In this document: piece after piece, positions 1 through 7,154 of the stretch
How the letters are laid out: each line of letters begins with the position of its first letter
How positions within the stretch are numbered: the first letter of the stretch is position 1
Assembly: GCA_002448875.1 (NCBI GenBank)
Contig: DKAS01000085.1
Location: forward strand, 1 to 10,815
From: Proteobacteria bacterium UBA6920
GTDB taxonomy: Bacteria; Pseudomonadota; Gammaproteobacteria; SG8-11
Length of the DNA stretch: 10,815 nt
Direction: 5' to 3'
Notes under the pieces: model-generated
Told to the model about the DNA's origin: nothing
The model's database searches: none
The model's input: only the letters and a program-made list of their open reading frames with translations
Position numbers and translations under genes: made by a program

Positions 1-1097
1 TCCTCGCCGCCATAGCGCGCCACCATATCGTGATGGCGGAAGGCGGACAGCACATTGTCGGCATAGGCGCGCAGCACCGCGTCGCCCGCCGCATGCCCGT
101 GCCTGTCATTGATCTCCTTGAACAGATCCAGGTCGATCAGCACCAGGGAAATAGGCGTGCCGTAGCGATTGACGCGCCCGAGTTCGTCCTCCAGCCGTTT
201 CATGAAAGCGCGGCGATTGGGCAGGCCAGTCAGCTCGTCGGTCAGGCTCAACAGGCGCACGCGGTCGAGTTCGTCGCTGAGTGCCTTGTTGTCGGTTTCC
301 ACGACCTGCAGATACTTGCTGGCGCTGTCAAATTTACGCGCCAGCACACGGTGGCGCTTGATGAATTTCTCCAGCTCTTCGATCAACACCGCCCGCCTTT
401 CCTCGACCGTCTCCATCTCCACCGCAGTTTGCAGCGCGTCCAGCTCGATCTCCAGCAGCACACCAAACTGCTGGTTGTGAGCGATCGCCTCATCGACGTG
501 CCGGGCGAAGTCATCGCGAATTTTCCTGATTTCCTGCGTCGTCCGCGACAGGTGGTGGCGATAGGCCAGACTGGCTTCATTCTCGCGCCGGATGCGGTCG
601 CGGGCGCTGATCCTGCGTTGGGTCGCGCGGCTCTGCGCAGCGGTTTCCGCCGGCAACGGCGTCGTGGCCGGCACGGACGCGGCGGTGTTCAACGATGATC
701 GTTTCAGCGGCGGCGCAAACGGGCGTATCGAGGATTTTTCTTCACCAGCCGCAGGAGTGGCTTCACCGGCCAGCTGGTGCATGAACTGGCGCACGAACGA
801 CAAATCACTGCCGCTGACAGGCGCCTGCAGATGTATTTTCAGAATATTGAACTTGGCGCGCAACGCCGGATTGTTGCCCGTATGCGGGCTCAACAGGCTG
901 ATGATCTGGCGGATGACTTCCTGATGGACCTGTTCCGAATCCTCGTAACGCTGCTGCGTGGCCCGCAGCAAGTCCTTGATATGCGCTACATACACCTGAC
1001 CATCGGCGCTGACAGCAAACACATCCAGCAGCCGGAATATTTTCGCCAGGGGATTTTCCAGGGGAAACTCCCGCGTTGCCTGCAACTGCAAATTCAT
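1..1097 (-). CDS. GGDEF diguanylate cyclase, 3' end cut by window edge
   Basis: Predicted to make cyclic di-GMP from two GTP. Translation from the ATG at 1097 stays open for 365 codons to the left edge, where it reads RYGGE followed by GA, so the GG(D/E)EF active-site signature sits on the edge and the rest of the domain is missing. The typical domain start TDELTGLPNRRAF and the metal-binding LVLIDLDLFKEINDRHGH stretch are visible. RHHD (about residues 354-357) lies five residues before the GG, the canonical inhibitory I-site spacing, so product feedback inhibition is likely. Residues 1-110 form a soluble, mostly helical region I do not recognise. A low-complexity linker (about 111-150) and a charged, probably coiled-coil helix lead into GGDEF. 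No membrane segment is seen, so it is probably cytosolic. A GGCGGGTGG purine-rich stretch precedes the ATG. The GGDEF assignment is firm; the input signal is unknown. Confidence 0.93.
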   Translation of the reverse strand, partial: MNLQLQATREFPLENPLAKIFRLLDVFAVSADGQVYVAHIKDLLRATQQRYEDSEQVHQEVIRQIISLLSPHTGNNPALRAKFNILKIHLQAPVSGSDLSFVRQFMHQLAGEATPAAGEEKSSIRPFAPPLKRSSLNTAASVPATTPLPAETAAQSRATQRRISARDRIRRENEASLAYRHHLSRTTQEIRKIRDDFARHVDEAIAHNQQFGVLLEIELDALQTAVEMETVEERRAVLIEELEKFIKRHRVLARKFDSASKYLQVVETDNKALSDELDRVRLLSLTDELTGLPNRRAFMKRLEDELGRVNRYGTPISLVLIDLDLFKEINDRHGHAAGDAVLRAYADNVLSAFRHHDMVARYGGE

Positions 1098-1148
1098 AAC
1101 CACCCGCCCTGTCCAGCCGTCAACAGCATACCCCGTCAGACGCACTGC

Positions 1149-1169
1149 CCGGCGGACTAGGACCGCCGG
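1149..1169 (-). repeat. 7-bp inverted repeat upstream of the GGDEF gene
   Basis: CCGGCGG and CCGCCGG form a perfect 7-bp stem around a 7-nt centre that itself contains CTAG. It lies 52 nt before the GGDEF start codon, so it could fold in the 5' leader or serve as an operator. No T-tract follows on either strand, so it is not an intrinsic terminator. In GC-rich DNA a repeat of this size can arise by chance. Confidence 0.35.
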
Positions 1170-1360
1170 CTGCCTGACCCGACAACCTCAGCGGAGACGG
1201 CATACCGACAGACGGGACACCAGGATGGAATCGCGCTCGTCGACAACTCCGGAGAAAACAGCAATAGAGACTATAATAAACCAGCAATCGATACAGGGCG
1301 CAAGGGCAGCCAGTCTCCGCACCGACGATGTAGGCGGTTTTCGCTGATACGTCCCTTGGA

Positions 1361-1387
1361 GTCGCGGACGGCGTCAGCCTCCGCGAC
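1361..1387 (-). terminator. GC-rich hairpin just after the YbaK-HDOD gene
   Basis: GTCGCGGA and TCCGCGAC pair perfectly over 8 bp. Three further inner pairs (GGC with GCC) follow after a single bulged C, closing a GTCA loop. The structure starts 14 nt beyond the stop codon of the HDOD gene, where a 3' hairpin is expected. No U-tract follows in the minus direction, so it is either a weak or Rho-assisted terminator or an mRNA 3'-end stabiliser. Confidence 0.4.
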
Positions 1388-1401
1388 CCGCGCAATGGCG
1401 A

Positions 1402-2802
1402 TCAGGAAATTTCGGTGAGAGCCAGTTGCCGCGCCAGATCGTCGAGGAACCGACAGTGATTGAGCACTTCGTCCATGATCCGGTGCAGGGAAGCCAGGTC
1501 CATCCCGAGGTGGGACAACAGCTCCTGCGGCAGATGCAAACGCCGTGCATCGCCGATACCGTAGCGCTTCAACAGGCGGTTGGCCACCAGAATGCTGTGC
1601 ACCAGACGACTGTGACGACCGGTATAATTTTCATTGTGATGCTCGCAAATGGCAAAGGTCACCGCGTCCGGCAATTGCCACTGCTGGATCAAGCGGGCGC
1701 CCAGATGACAATGACTCTCCCCCAGCAGCAAGGACTCGATTTCCAGGATATCGCGGTCGGGCGCCTGCAGCAGCAGGCGGTTGAGATCTTGAAAACTGCC
1801 GGCATCGAGATATCCCAGCAGCAGATAACCGAAATTGTGCAGCAACCCCCCCAGATAGGCCTGCCAGCGTTCACCCTGCGGCCAGGTACGCGCCAGCAGA
1901 TGCATGGCGGCGGTGCAATAAATGGCCTGCCGCCAGAATCCCATGTGCCCGAACACGCCACCGGTGCGTGGACGATAACTCTGATTGATTTTGCAGCCGA
2001 TGGCGAATCCCAGCGTTGTTTCCGCGCCCAGCGCCATGATGGCGGAGCGCAGGGTCGGTTGCGGCAACGCGCCGCCGAACAGCGGTGACTGGGCCATCTG
2101 CACCAGCACGCCGGCAATATCCGGCTCCTGCGCCACCAGCGCCACCAGCCGATCGCAATCGTAGTCGCCCTCTACCGCGCAGCGCAGCAGCTGCGCCGCG
2201 GTCGCTGGCAATTGCAGCTCCCCCAGCGCGACGGCAAAACGCTGGTACAGTCCATCGCTATTGGCGACGGCGATATTCTTCCGCATGCCCAGACCCCGGC
2301 GTCCGGCGGCGGCGGCAATCTGTCTGGCGGCTACCACCAGAGGCGTGGAAATCGGGCCGGTGAGCGCACCGACGATCATCTTGTTGAACTCGCCCTGCGC
2401 CAGCTTCACCAGCGCCGAACGTACGCCGGCTTCGACGAAGACCTCGCCGCCAGCGGTGAACGAGCTGTCCACCAGCATGTCCACTCCGTAAATACTGCCC
2501 AGCGGCGGCAACGCCGCCACGTCGATTTCGGCGAACAGGGGCGCATATTCCGCCTGCGCGGCAAAATCCATCTTGCGGCCGGTCAACGCGCGGATGCGAT
2601 CGAGATTGATACTGTGATCGGCGGGGTACACCGCCATGACGAAACCGTAACGATCCCGCAGCATGATGCTCTTGGCCAGGCGATTGAGCGCTATGCCGCG
2701 CCGCCGCGCCGCCTGCAACGCCGAGTCCTGTTCAGGATGGGCGATGACTTCATAGCACACCTGGTTGCCTGCGAGAAATTGCGCTAACACGGAAGGTATC
2801 AT
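1402..2802 (-). CDS. YbaK-type aminoacyl-tRNA deacylase domain fused to HDOD domain
   Basis: A 466-residue two-domain protein. Residues about 10-145 match the YbaK/ProX-like fold: an N-terminal helix, YEVIAHP, a KSIMLRD strand, INLDRIRALTGRKM, then PLGSIYGVDMLVD and VFVEAG. In family members this domain hydrolyses mis-acylated tRNA. Residues about 185-400 are an HDOD domain, with LHNFGYLLLGYLD (321-333) in place of the HD metal motif; HDOD domains are typically non-catalytic signalling modules. No membrane segment or signal peptide is seen, so it is cytosolic. I chose the ATG at 2802 because AAAGG lies 8-9 nt before it and the YbaK fold begins directly after. An in-frame TTG at 2835 adds 11 residues but falls in the T-tract of a hairpin. 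The gene is monocistronic or follows the moxR operon after a 156-nt gap. Whether deacylase activity is retained is unknown; the fusion may use the domain only as an aminoacyl or nucleotide sensor. Confidence 0.88.
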   Translation of the reverse strand: MIPSVLAQFLAGNQVCYEVIAHPEQDSALQAARRRGIALNRLAKSIMLRDRYGFVMAVYPADHSINLDRIRALTGRKMDFAAQAEYAPLFAEIDVAALPPLGSIYGVDMLVDSSFTAGGEVFVEAGVRSALVKLAQGEFNKMIVGALTGPISTPLVVAARQIAAAAGRRGLGMRKNIAVANSDGLYQRFAVALGELQLPATAAQLLRCAVEGDYDCDRLVALVAQEPDIAGVLVQMAQSPLFGGALPQPTLRSAIMALGAETTLGFAIGCKINQSYRPRTGGVFGHMGFWRQAIYCTAAMHLLARTWPQGERWQAYLGGLLHNFGYLLLGYLDAGSFQDLNRLLLQAPDRDILEIESLLLGESHCHLGARLIQQWQLPDAVTFAICEHHNENYTGRHSRLVHSILVANRLLKRYGIGDARRLHLPQELLSHLGMDLASLHRIMDEVLNHCRFLDDLARQLALTEIS

Positions 2803-2833
2803 GGTCTGGACCTTTAGTGGTGTTACCCTGCCC

Positions 2834-2856
2834 AAAAAGCTTAAAGGAGTTTAAGC
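2834..2856 (-). terminator. Terminator-like hairpin with T-tract ahead of YbaK-HDOD
   Basis: On the minus strand GCTTAAA and TTTAAGC form a perfect 7-bp stem closed by CTCC and followed immediately by TTTTT. That is the form of an intrinsic terminator, although the stem is AT-rich and so only moderately stable. It sits 103 nt after the dsrS-like stop codon and 32 nt before the chosen HDOD ATG. It could end the moxR operon, act as a leader attenuator, or be a protein-binding palindrome. Confidence 0.45.
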
Positions 2857-2928
2857 GAAAATATCGTGGATTCAAAGCCAAGCGGCAGCATTTAATTTCT
2901 GCCTGCACCGATCATGATTTAACAATAA

Positions 2929-2944
2929 CCAGGCTTTTCCCTGG
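2929..2944 (-). terminator. Short hairpin 14 nt after the dsrS-like stop codon
   Basis: On the minus strand CCAGG, a GAAAAG loop and CCTGG form a 5-bp stem, followed by the T-rich run TTATTGTT. Its position directly after the stop codon suits a weak terminator of the moxR-vwa-dsrS unit. The stem is short, so confidence is limited. Confidence 0.35.
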
Positions 2945-2958
2945 CAGGGCATAGGGCA

Positions 2959-4065
2959 TTATGCGCAAAGATTGCGCAAGTGAGTTTGCAGAAAGTCCGT
3001 CAACTCCGCCAGCTGTTTGCGCATCACCGTACCGGTGGCGTCAGAACGGGAAAAAACCGGGGTGGTCAACTCCGGCCCCACCAGGGACAAAACCAGCATG
3101 GACCGCAGGGTAGAGTGCAGCGCCGGCAACGTGCTGAGCAGCGCAATGGCACCATCGCTTTGCAGCATCTGCTCCGCCGCCTGCTCCAGCGGTGACGGTT
3201 CCACGATCGCTGCCGGCACCGGCAAGGCCGGCAGCGTGAAATAAGCGCGCATGGCCTCCAGCAGAGCATTGACCTCTTCCTGATCAGCGCAGCGCGGCAG
3301 ACAATCAAGCACCGCGGCGATGAAGGTCTGCCCCGGCTCGTCCAGAAGGTCGTGCAATTTCGCCGCCAGGGGATGGTGCGCCGCCAGATCCTGCAAGCTG
3401 GCATGCGCCGCCGGCAGATCCGCCCGCGCCGACTGACGCTGCGGTATGTGGGCGGAGCCGTGGTTGAGAAAGGCGATACGATAGCTCTTGCGGCGTTGAC
3501 CACGATTCCACATGCTCAGGCATAGCGCATCACTGACCAGGCCCGTAGCCAGCACCAGACTCACGGTATGGAGAATATCCCGGGACTGGGTTTCGAATGG
3601 CAGATACTCCACCAGATAGCGCACCAACTCGCGGGCGAAATCCGCCGCCAGCAGGCTGTGCTTGTGCAACAGGCGACGCCCCAGCTCCGGCCCCGGATAG
3701 GCCCACCAGGCAAGCTGCGCCTGCTGCGCGGTCAGGGTCGCGCTGTGCGCCACCGCCAGCATCACCTCCGGCTCGCCCAGCATCAACAGCTTGTCGACCG
3801 GCACCGTGCTGATCTGACCCAGGCCCGCCCAGCGATGCAGATACTTGGGGTAACGGCGCGGCGAACCGAACATGGCGGTGGAAAGAAACTCCCGCACCCT
3901 GGTCAGATACGCCTGTTCGCCGCCACGGGGGTTGAGTTGCACTTCATATTCGCGCTCATCCCCCAGGCCATGCACCCGCATATGCTGCTCGTCGATACGT
4001 ATGGCCCTGGCGTTGGCCAGCAATACGTTCAAGCGCAACAAATCTTCACTGCTCAATTCACTCAA
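2959..4065 (-). CDS. dsrS: DsrS-like protein
   Basis: A 368-residue soluble protein without signal peptide or membrane segment. I recognise it from memory as DsrS-like: the opening SSEDLLRLNVLLANA..IRIDE, then FGSPRRYPKYLHRW, LLMLGEPEVMLAVAHS, AWWAYPGPELGRRLL and RELVRYLVEYLPFE match the pattern and length of that family. In purple sulfur bacteria dsrS lies at the end of the dsr locus for oxidation of stored sulfur; it is not an enzyme of known reaction and is thought to affect Dsr protein levels. No other dsr gene is in this window. The start is the TTG at 4065, as no ATG is available in frame before a stop; GGGAG lies 11 nt upstream, and a second TTG at 4056 is an alternative. It begins 28 nt after the vwa stop codon, so it is very likely the third gene of a moxR-vwa-dsrS operon. 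Its role here may be unrelated to sulfur. Confidence 0.72.
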   Translation of the reverse strand: MSELSSEDLLRLNVLLANARAIRIDEQHMRVHGLGDEREYEVQLNPRGGEQAYLTRVREFLSTAMFGSPRRYPKYLHRWAGLGQISTVPVDKLLMLGEPEVMLAVAHSATLTAQQAQLAWWAYPGPELGRRLLHKHSLLAADFARELVRYLVEYLPFETQSRDILHTVSLVLATGLVSDALCLSMWNRGQRRKSYRIAFLNHGSAHIPQRQSARADLPAAHASLQDLAAHHPLAAKLHDLLDEPGQTFIAAVLDCLPRCADQEEVNALLEAMRAYFTLPALPVPAAIVEPSPLEQAAEQMLQSDGAIALLSTLPALHSTLRSMLVLSLVGPELTTPVFSRSDATGTVMRKQLAELTDFLQTHLRNLCA

Positions 4066-4093
4066 GGTAAGGTGATCTCCCGCATCATTGCTT

Positions 4094-5230
4094 TCAGTTT
4101 AACTGGATGCGCCGCCCCCAGGGAACCGCGGCCCGGCCCTTGACCAGCCAGATCACCGGATAGGCCGGCGGACGTGGGGGAAATTCGCCGTTGGCGTCGG
4201 TGAAATACACCAGCACATCCGGCTGTCTGTCCTGTCGCTGCTGCCAGGCGAAGGGCGGCAGGAAACTGGTTCCGCCGCCACCGGTGATTTGCCGCGGCAA
4301 ATGCACGTCCTCCCAGACCGCGAACTCCCAGGGGCAGTCAGCGGCCAGTTGATGATCGCAGGCCAATAGGACGATACCGGCGCGCACCTGACCCTTGAGT
4401 GCATTAATCTCGGAAAGAAATTCGCTTATTTCACCGTCGCTGAGCGAGCCGCTGCTATCGACCACCACCGTGACCTGTACCTCGCGGCTGCGCCGGCTTG
4501 GCAGGATGGCTTCGCCTTCCCGGCGCGAAGGTCGTTCGTAACTGTAATCATCGCGCCCGCTGAGACTCATGTATTTCGCCAGCAACGCCCGCCAGGGCAG
4601 TTGCGGATGTAAAAACGACTGCACCACCCGCGCCAGCTCGCCATGCAGTTTCCCCGCCTGCTGCGCCTGCTGGGCGGCACCCGCTACGCGCTGGCGCCAC
4701 TGCATCGCCAGCTGCTCCTGCTCCGCCGGCGTTGGCGGCTGCGGCATCTGCCGCCCCGGGTCGGCAGCGTGCTGACCGGCACCGCCGCCAGTCTGCCCGC
4801 TGCCGCCGCCGGCTGGCTGCTCCTGTTCGTCCTGATCCAGCAGCGGATAGATTTCCTCTGCCGTCATGCCCTGGTATTCGATGAACAGCGGCACGTCCGG
4901 CGGCGGCCGCAAGCCTTGCTCCAGCAGGATGGGGACGATGGCGAAATCGCAGGCCCGTTGCCAGCGGTAAGGCTGGCGATGACCGCGACGGCTGAAATGC
5001 GCCAGGGCGCAGCGCAGGGTTTCCTGGGCGATGATGAATTCCAACTGGCCGACGCTTAAGGCCGCGACGTATTGCGGATTGTAGTAGAAATTGCGCGCGT
5101 CGCTGCCGGCCCGCTGGCACCAGTCCGCCGCCACCAGAGGCAGGCGCAGCGCCAGCGCGCCGAGAAACGGATGGTCCAGCAGCAGGCGGGTGCGTGCCTG
5201 AGTCAACTTGTCTGCCAGATCCTGCGCCAT
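4094..5230 (-). CDS. VWA-like protein with DUF2201-type metallopeptidase-like N-terminus
   Basis: A 378-residue cytosolic partner of the adjacent MoxR ATPase. Residues about 1-135 resemble the metallopeptidase-like N-terminal domain of DUF2201 proteins, ending in GMTAEEIYPLLD. Residues 134-195 are a flexible Gln/Gly-rich linker. Residues about 250-378 form a von Willebrand A domain with a complete metal-dependent adhesion site: DSSGS (258-262), Thr321 in GGGGTSF, and Asp345 in YFTDANGE. The zinc-type HExxH expected in the first domain reads QETLR (69-73), so both histidines are lost and peptidase activity is unlikely. The ATG at 5230 follows the moxR stop after one base and no strong ribosome site is seen, which suggests translational coupling. 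Longer in-frame starts (to 5320) would run into the end of moxR. MoxR/VWA pairs act as chaperones that insert metals or activate enzyme complexes; the client here is unknown. Confidence 0.88.
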   Translation of the reverse strand: MAQDLADKLTQARTRLLLDHPFLGALALRLPLVAADWCQRAGSDARNFYYNPQYVAALSVGQLEFIIAQETLRCALAHFSRRGHRQPYRWQRACDFAIVPILLEQGLRPPPDVPLFIEYQGMTAEEIYPLLDQDEQEQPAGGGSGQTGGGAGQHAADPGRQMPQPPTPAEQEQLAMQWRQRVAGAAQQAQQAGKLHGELARVVQSFLHPQLPWRALLAKYMSLSGRDDYSYERPSRREGEAILPSRRSREVQVTVVVDSSGSLSDGEISEFLSEINALKGQVRAGIVLLACDHQLAADCPWEFAVWEDVHLPRQITGGGGTSFLPPFAWQQRQDRQPDVLVYFTDANGEFPPRPPAYPVIWLVKGRAAVPWGRRIQLN

Positions 5231-5231
5231 A

Positions 5232-6266
5232 TCACAACAGGATGCGACCGACGTCTTTGGCCCAGACGGTGAATTGCGGCAGTCCGTAGATTTGCTCACC
5301 CACTGTCTTGGCCAGATCATGCACCAGCATCACCGCCATTTCGCGCTGCGGAAAGCGGCCGGCGTAATTGAGAATATGGCCATGAATCCGCGCCGCATCC
5401 GCCGCCGGCGCCGCTACCGCGCGTGCCACCAGCGCCGACGCCACGGCATACTGCAAATCGATCTCCTGCGGCACCGCGACGTTCTCGCCGCGGACAATAG
5501 CGTCGATATCCGGCAGGCGTTCAAGGCAGGCGAGGAACGCCAGCAGTTCCGCCGCCGCCGCCGCGCCCACACAAGCCTGCACGGCTTCGCCCAGCAGCGG
5601 ATCATCAACGGAGAACTTGCGCAGACAACGATGCACGAACTCCCAGGAGCGTGGCGTGGGAAAAGCCACGGGATCGCTGCCGGGATCGTAGGAAAACAGC
5701 AGTTCGGGACGAAAGCGCAAAAACGCGATCAAGCGCTGGTCGACGGCGTTGTGATACGCCCAGGCCACCCAGTCATCCAGATTGACGTCCAGTTCATAAT
5801 GGGAAAAGCGATTAGCCAGCGGCGCTGGCATGGTAAAGGTCACGCCGCGATCCCCCTGCCGGTTGCCCGCGGCAAAGATCGCCCAGCCGGCCGGCACCTG
5901 GTACTCGCCCAGACGCCGGTCCAGCACCAGCTGGTAGGCGGCCGCCGACACCGTGGGCGGCGCGGCGTTGATTTCATCGAGAAACAGAATACCGCGTTCT
6001 CCCTGGCGCGCAGCGTCCGGCAGCATGGCCGGCACCGCCCAGACCACATGCTCGCCGCTGCGAAACGGGATGCCGCGCAGATCGCTGGGTTCCAGCTGGC
6101 TCAAGCGGATGTCTATCATCGGCACCGCAGCCGCGCGCGCCACCTGCGCCACGATCTGGCTCTTGCCGACCCCGGGCGGACCCCAGATCATCGCCGGGGT
6201 GTGCGCGCCGGAAGCGACACTGGCGAATTCCTGACTTAGCATTCTGGCAAGAGACACTGGACGCAT
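5232..6266 (-). CDS. MoxR-family AAA+ ATPase
   Basis: A 344-residue AAA+ ATPase of the MoxR class. Visible motifs are Walker A GPPGVGKS (29-36), Walker B ILFLDE (93-98), sensor-1 Asn135 in FAAGNR, and an arginine-finger candidate Arg153 in MPAPLANRFSHYE. The SDLRGIPF segment (61-68) between the Walker motifs is typical of the group. The C-terminal part is the helical lid. MoxR proteins use ATP to remodel or activate partner complexes together with a VWA protein, and that partner is the next gene, 1 nt downstream. The ATG at 6266 is preceded by GGGGAT at 9 nt; an internal Met at residue 9 is a less likely start. It is the first gene of the moxR-vwa-dsrS operon, after a 104-nt gap that contains a -10 candidate. 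It lacks any transmembrane segment. Confidence 0.93.
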   Translation of the reverse strand: MRPVSLARMLSQEFASVASGAHTPAMIWGPPGVGKSQIVAQVARAAAVPMIDIRLSQLEPSDLRGIPFRSGEHVVWAVPAMLPDAARQGERGILFLDEINAAPPTVSAAAYQLVLDRRLGEYQVPAGWAIFAAGNRQGDRGVTFTMPAPLANRFSHYELDVNLDDWVAWAYHNAVDQRLIAFLRFRPELLFSYDPGSDPVAFPTPRSWEFVHRCLRKFSVDDPLLGEAVQACVGAAAAAELLAFLACLERLPDIDAIVRGENVAVPQEIDLQYAVASALVARAVAAPAADAARIHGHILNYAGRFPQREMAVMLVHDLAKTVGEQIYGLPQFTVWAKDVGRILL

Positions 6267-6319
6267 GCTTCAGATCCCCGGTGACGGTGGCTTGCTCTGG
6301 TGATTGGGGCGGACTGCCC

Positions 6320-6325
6320 AGTATA
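6320..6325 (-). promoter_or_regulatory. -10 element candidate for the moxR operon
   Basis: Read on the minus strand, TATACT matches five of six bases of the sigma-70 -10 consensus and stands out in GC-rich surroundings, 54 nt before the moxR ATG. No good -35 box is found at 16-18 nt upstream, so any promoter here would be weak or need an activator. Confidence 0.35.
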
Positions 6326-6370
6326 TAGAAGGTGCCGGCGGCGGACATGACCCCATTGGGGATAGGCCGC

Positions 6371-7099
6371 TCAGCCGCCACCGGCCGCGTAGCCGGCCGG
6401 TTCCGCCGTCGCAAAGCGCTCGCGGCGGGCAATACGATAAATGAACGTCCAGTGGAAAAACACCCCCAGCAGCACCAGCACGTGAAACGCTTCGTGGGCG
6501 CCGATGACGCCGGGAATCAGCACCGGAACCTGCAGAAAATCCATGACTGCGCCCGCGGTATAAGCCAGCGCGCCGTGAAGAATGGGGCGGATGGGCTGCC
6601 AGCCCAGGCGCCGGTAGAGGTGATAAGTGGTATAGACGCCAAACCAGCCCAGACTCAGGTACAGAGTGAGACTCAACCATTCGGGAATGGAGTGAAAATA
6701 GATCGATTTGAGGGTAATGGCAGTAACGGCCACCAGCCAGACAAAAATCAGCACGCCCCAGCGCAGAAAACCGCGAAACAGAATCACATGCACCGGCGTA
6801 TAGGTAGCGGCGATGAGAAAAAATATCGCCGCGTGATCCAAACGCTGAAACACTTCCCTGGCCACGGTACCCGGGGTAAGCAGATGAAACACGCCGCTCA
6901 TCGCCAGGGCGAACGTCACGCCGAAAATGTAAACGCCGACGGCGATCGAACGATAAGCCCGGGTATGCTGCCGCACTAAAAAAACAATGGATATAACCAG
7001 AAACAAGCCACCGCCCAGCAGATGCGACAACGAGCTGAAGGGCTCGCTGAACCCCGGCAACGGGCTGATAGCGGCGACTGGAGTGTTCATAGCAGGCAT
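6371..7099 (-). CDS. Haemolysin III / PAQR family membrane protein
   Basis: A 242-residue integral inner-membrane protein with seven hydrophobic segments (about residues 25-43, 52-71, 89-107, 113-134, 143-161, 172-193 and 201-224). The PAQR metal-site residues are in place: Ser68 and His72 in SGVFHLL, Asp88 in RLDHAAIF, and His202 and His206 in AHEAFHVLV. This ties it to the haemolysin III/adiponectin-receptor superfamily, whose eukaryotic members are lipid hydrolases. Bacterial members affect membrane fluidity or lipid balance, and the haemolysin name is historical. The start is uncertain: ATG at 7099 and ATG at 7090 are both in frame and neither has a clear Shine-Dalgarno sequence. Starts further upstream would overlap the preceding gene. 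It lies 55 nt after the exported-protein gene and 104 nt before moxR. Confidence 0.88.
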   Translation of the reverse strand: MPAMNTPVAAISPLPGFSEPFSSLSHLLGGGLFLVISIVFLVRQHTRAYRSIAVGVYIFGVTFALAMSGVFHLLTPGTVAREVFQRLDHAAIFFLIAATYTPVHVILFRGFLRWGVLIFVWLVAVTAITLKSIYFHSIPEWLSLTLYLSLGWFGVYTTYHLYRRLGWQPIRPILHGALAYTAGAVMDFLQVPVLIPGVIGAHEAFHVLVLLGVFFHWTFIYRIARRERFATAEPAGYAAGGG

Positions 7100-7154
7100 T
7101 GTAATCAACAGTAGCGGCAGGCGACAACAAGCGCCGACGCCGGCCGCGCGTTGT

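Larger units (their letters stand above)
1098..1401. other. Intergenic region between HDOD gene and GGDEF gene
   Basis: This 304-nt gap holds no gene I can support. An open frame at 1120-1395 on the minus strand would encode a Cys/Arg/Pro/Ser-rich peptide with no recognisable family, and I reject it. The gap contains two hairpins (listed separately) and one AT-rich island near 1271-1281 which, read on the minus strand, contains TTTATTATAGT. This is a possible -10 region for the GGDEF gene. The best upstream match, TTGCGC, is 19 nt from TATTAT, so the promoter is weakly supported. Confidence 0.5.

Noticed and set aside
1120..1395. A 91-codon minus-strand open frame in the gap before the GGDEF gene
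   Set aside because: The composition is unusual (Cys, Arg, Ser, Pro), it contains both intergenic hairpins, and it has no family resemblance; it is more likely non-coding.
2803..2835. TTG start that extends the YbaK-HDOD protein by 11 residues
   Set aside because: The TTG lies in the T-tract of a terminator-like hairpin, and the ATG at 2802 has a good ribosome site and matches the domain start.
5231..5320. N-terminal extension of the VWA protein to 5320
   Set aside because: It would be read from inside the end of moxR and adds non-conserved sequence. The ATG at 5230, one base after the moxR stop, fits a coupled operon.
5208..6239. A 343-codon plus-strand open frame opposite moxR
   Set aside because: The opposite strand encodes a complete AAA+ ATPase with all motifs. 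The plus-strand product has no recognisable feature.
6270..7130. A 286-codon minus-strand frame overlapping the haemolysin III gene
   Set aside because: The overlapping frame at 6371-7099 has seven membrane segments and the PAQR metal residues. This frame is an Arg/Ser/Gly-rich shadow.
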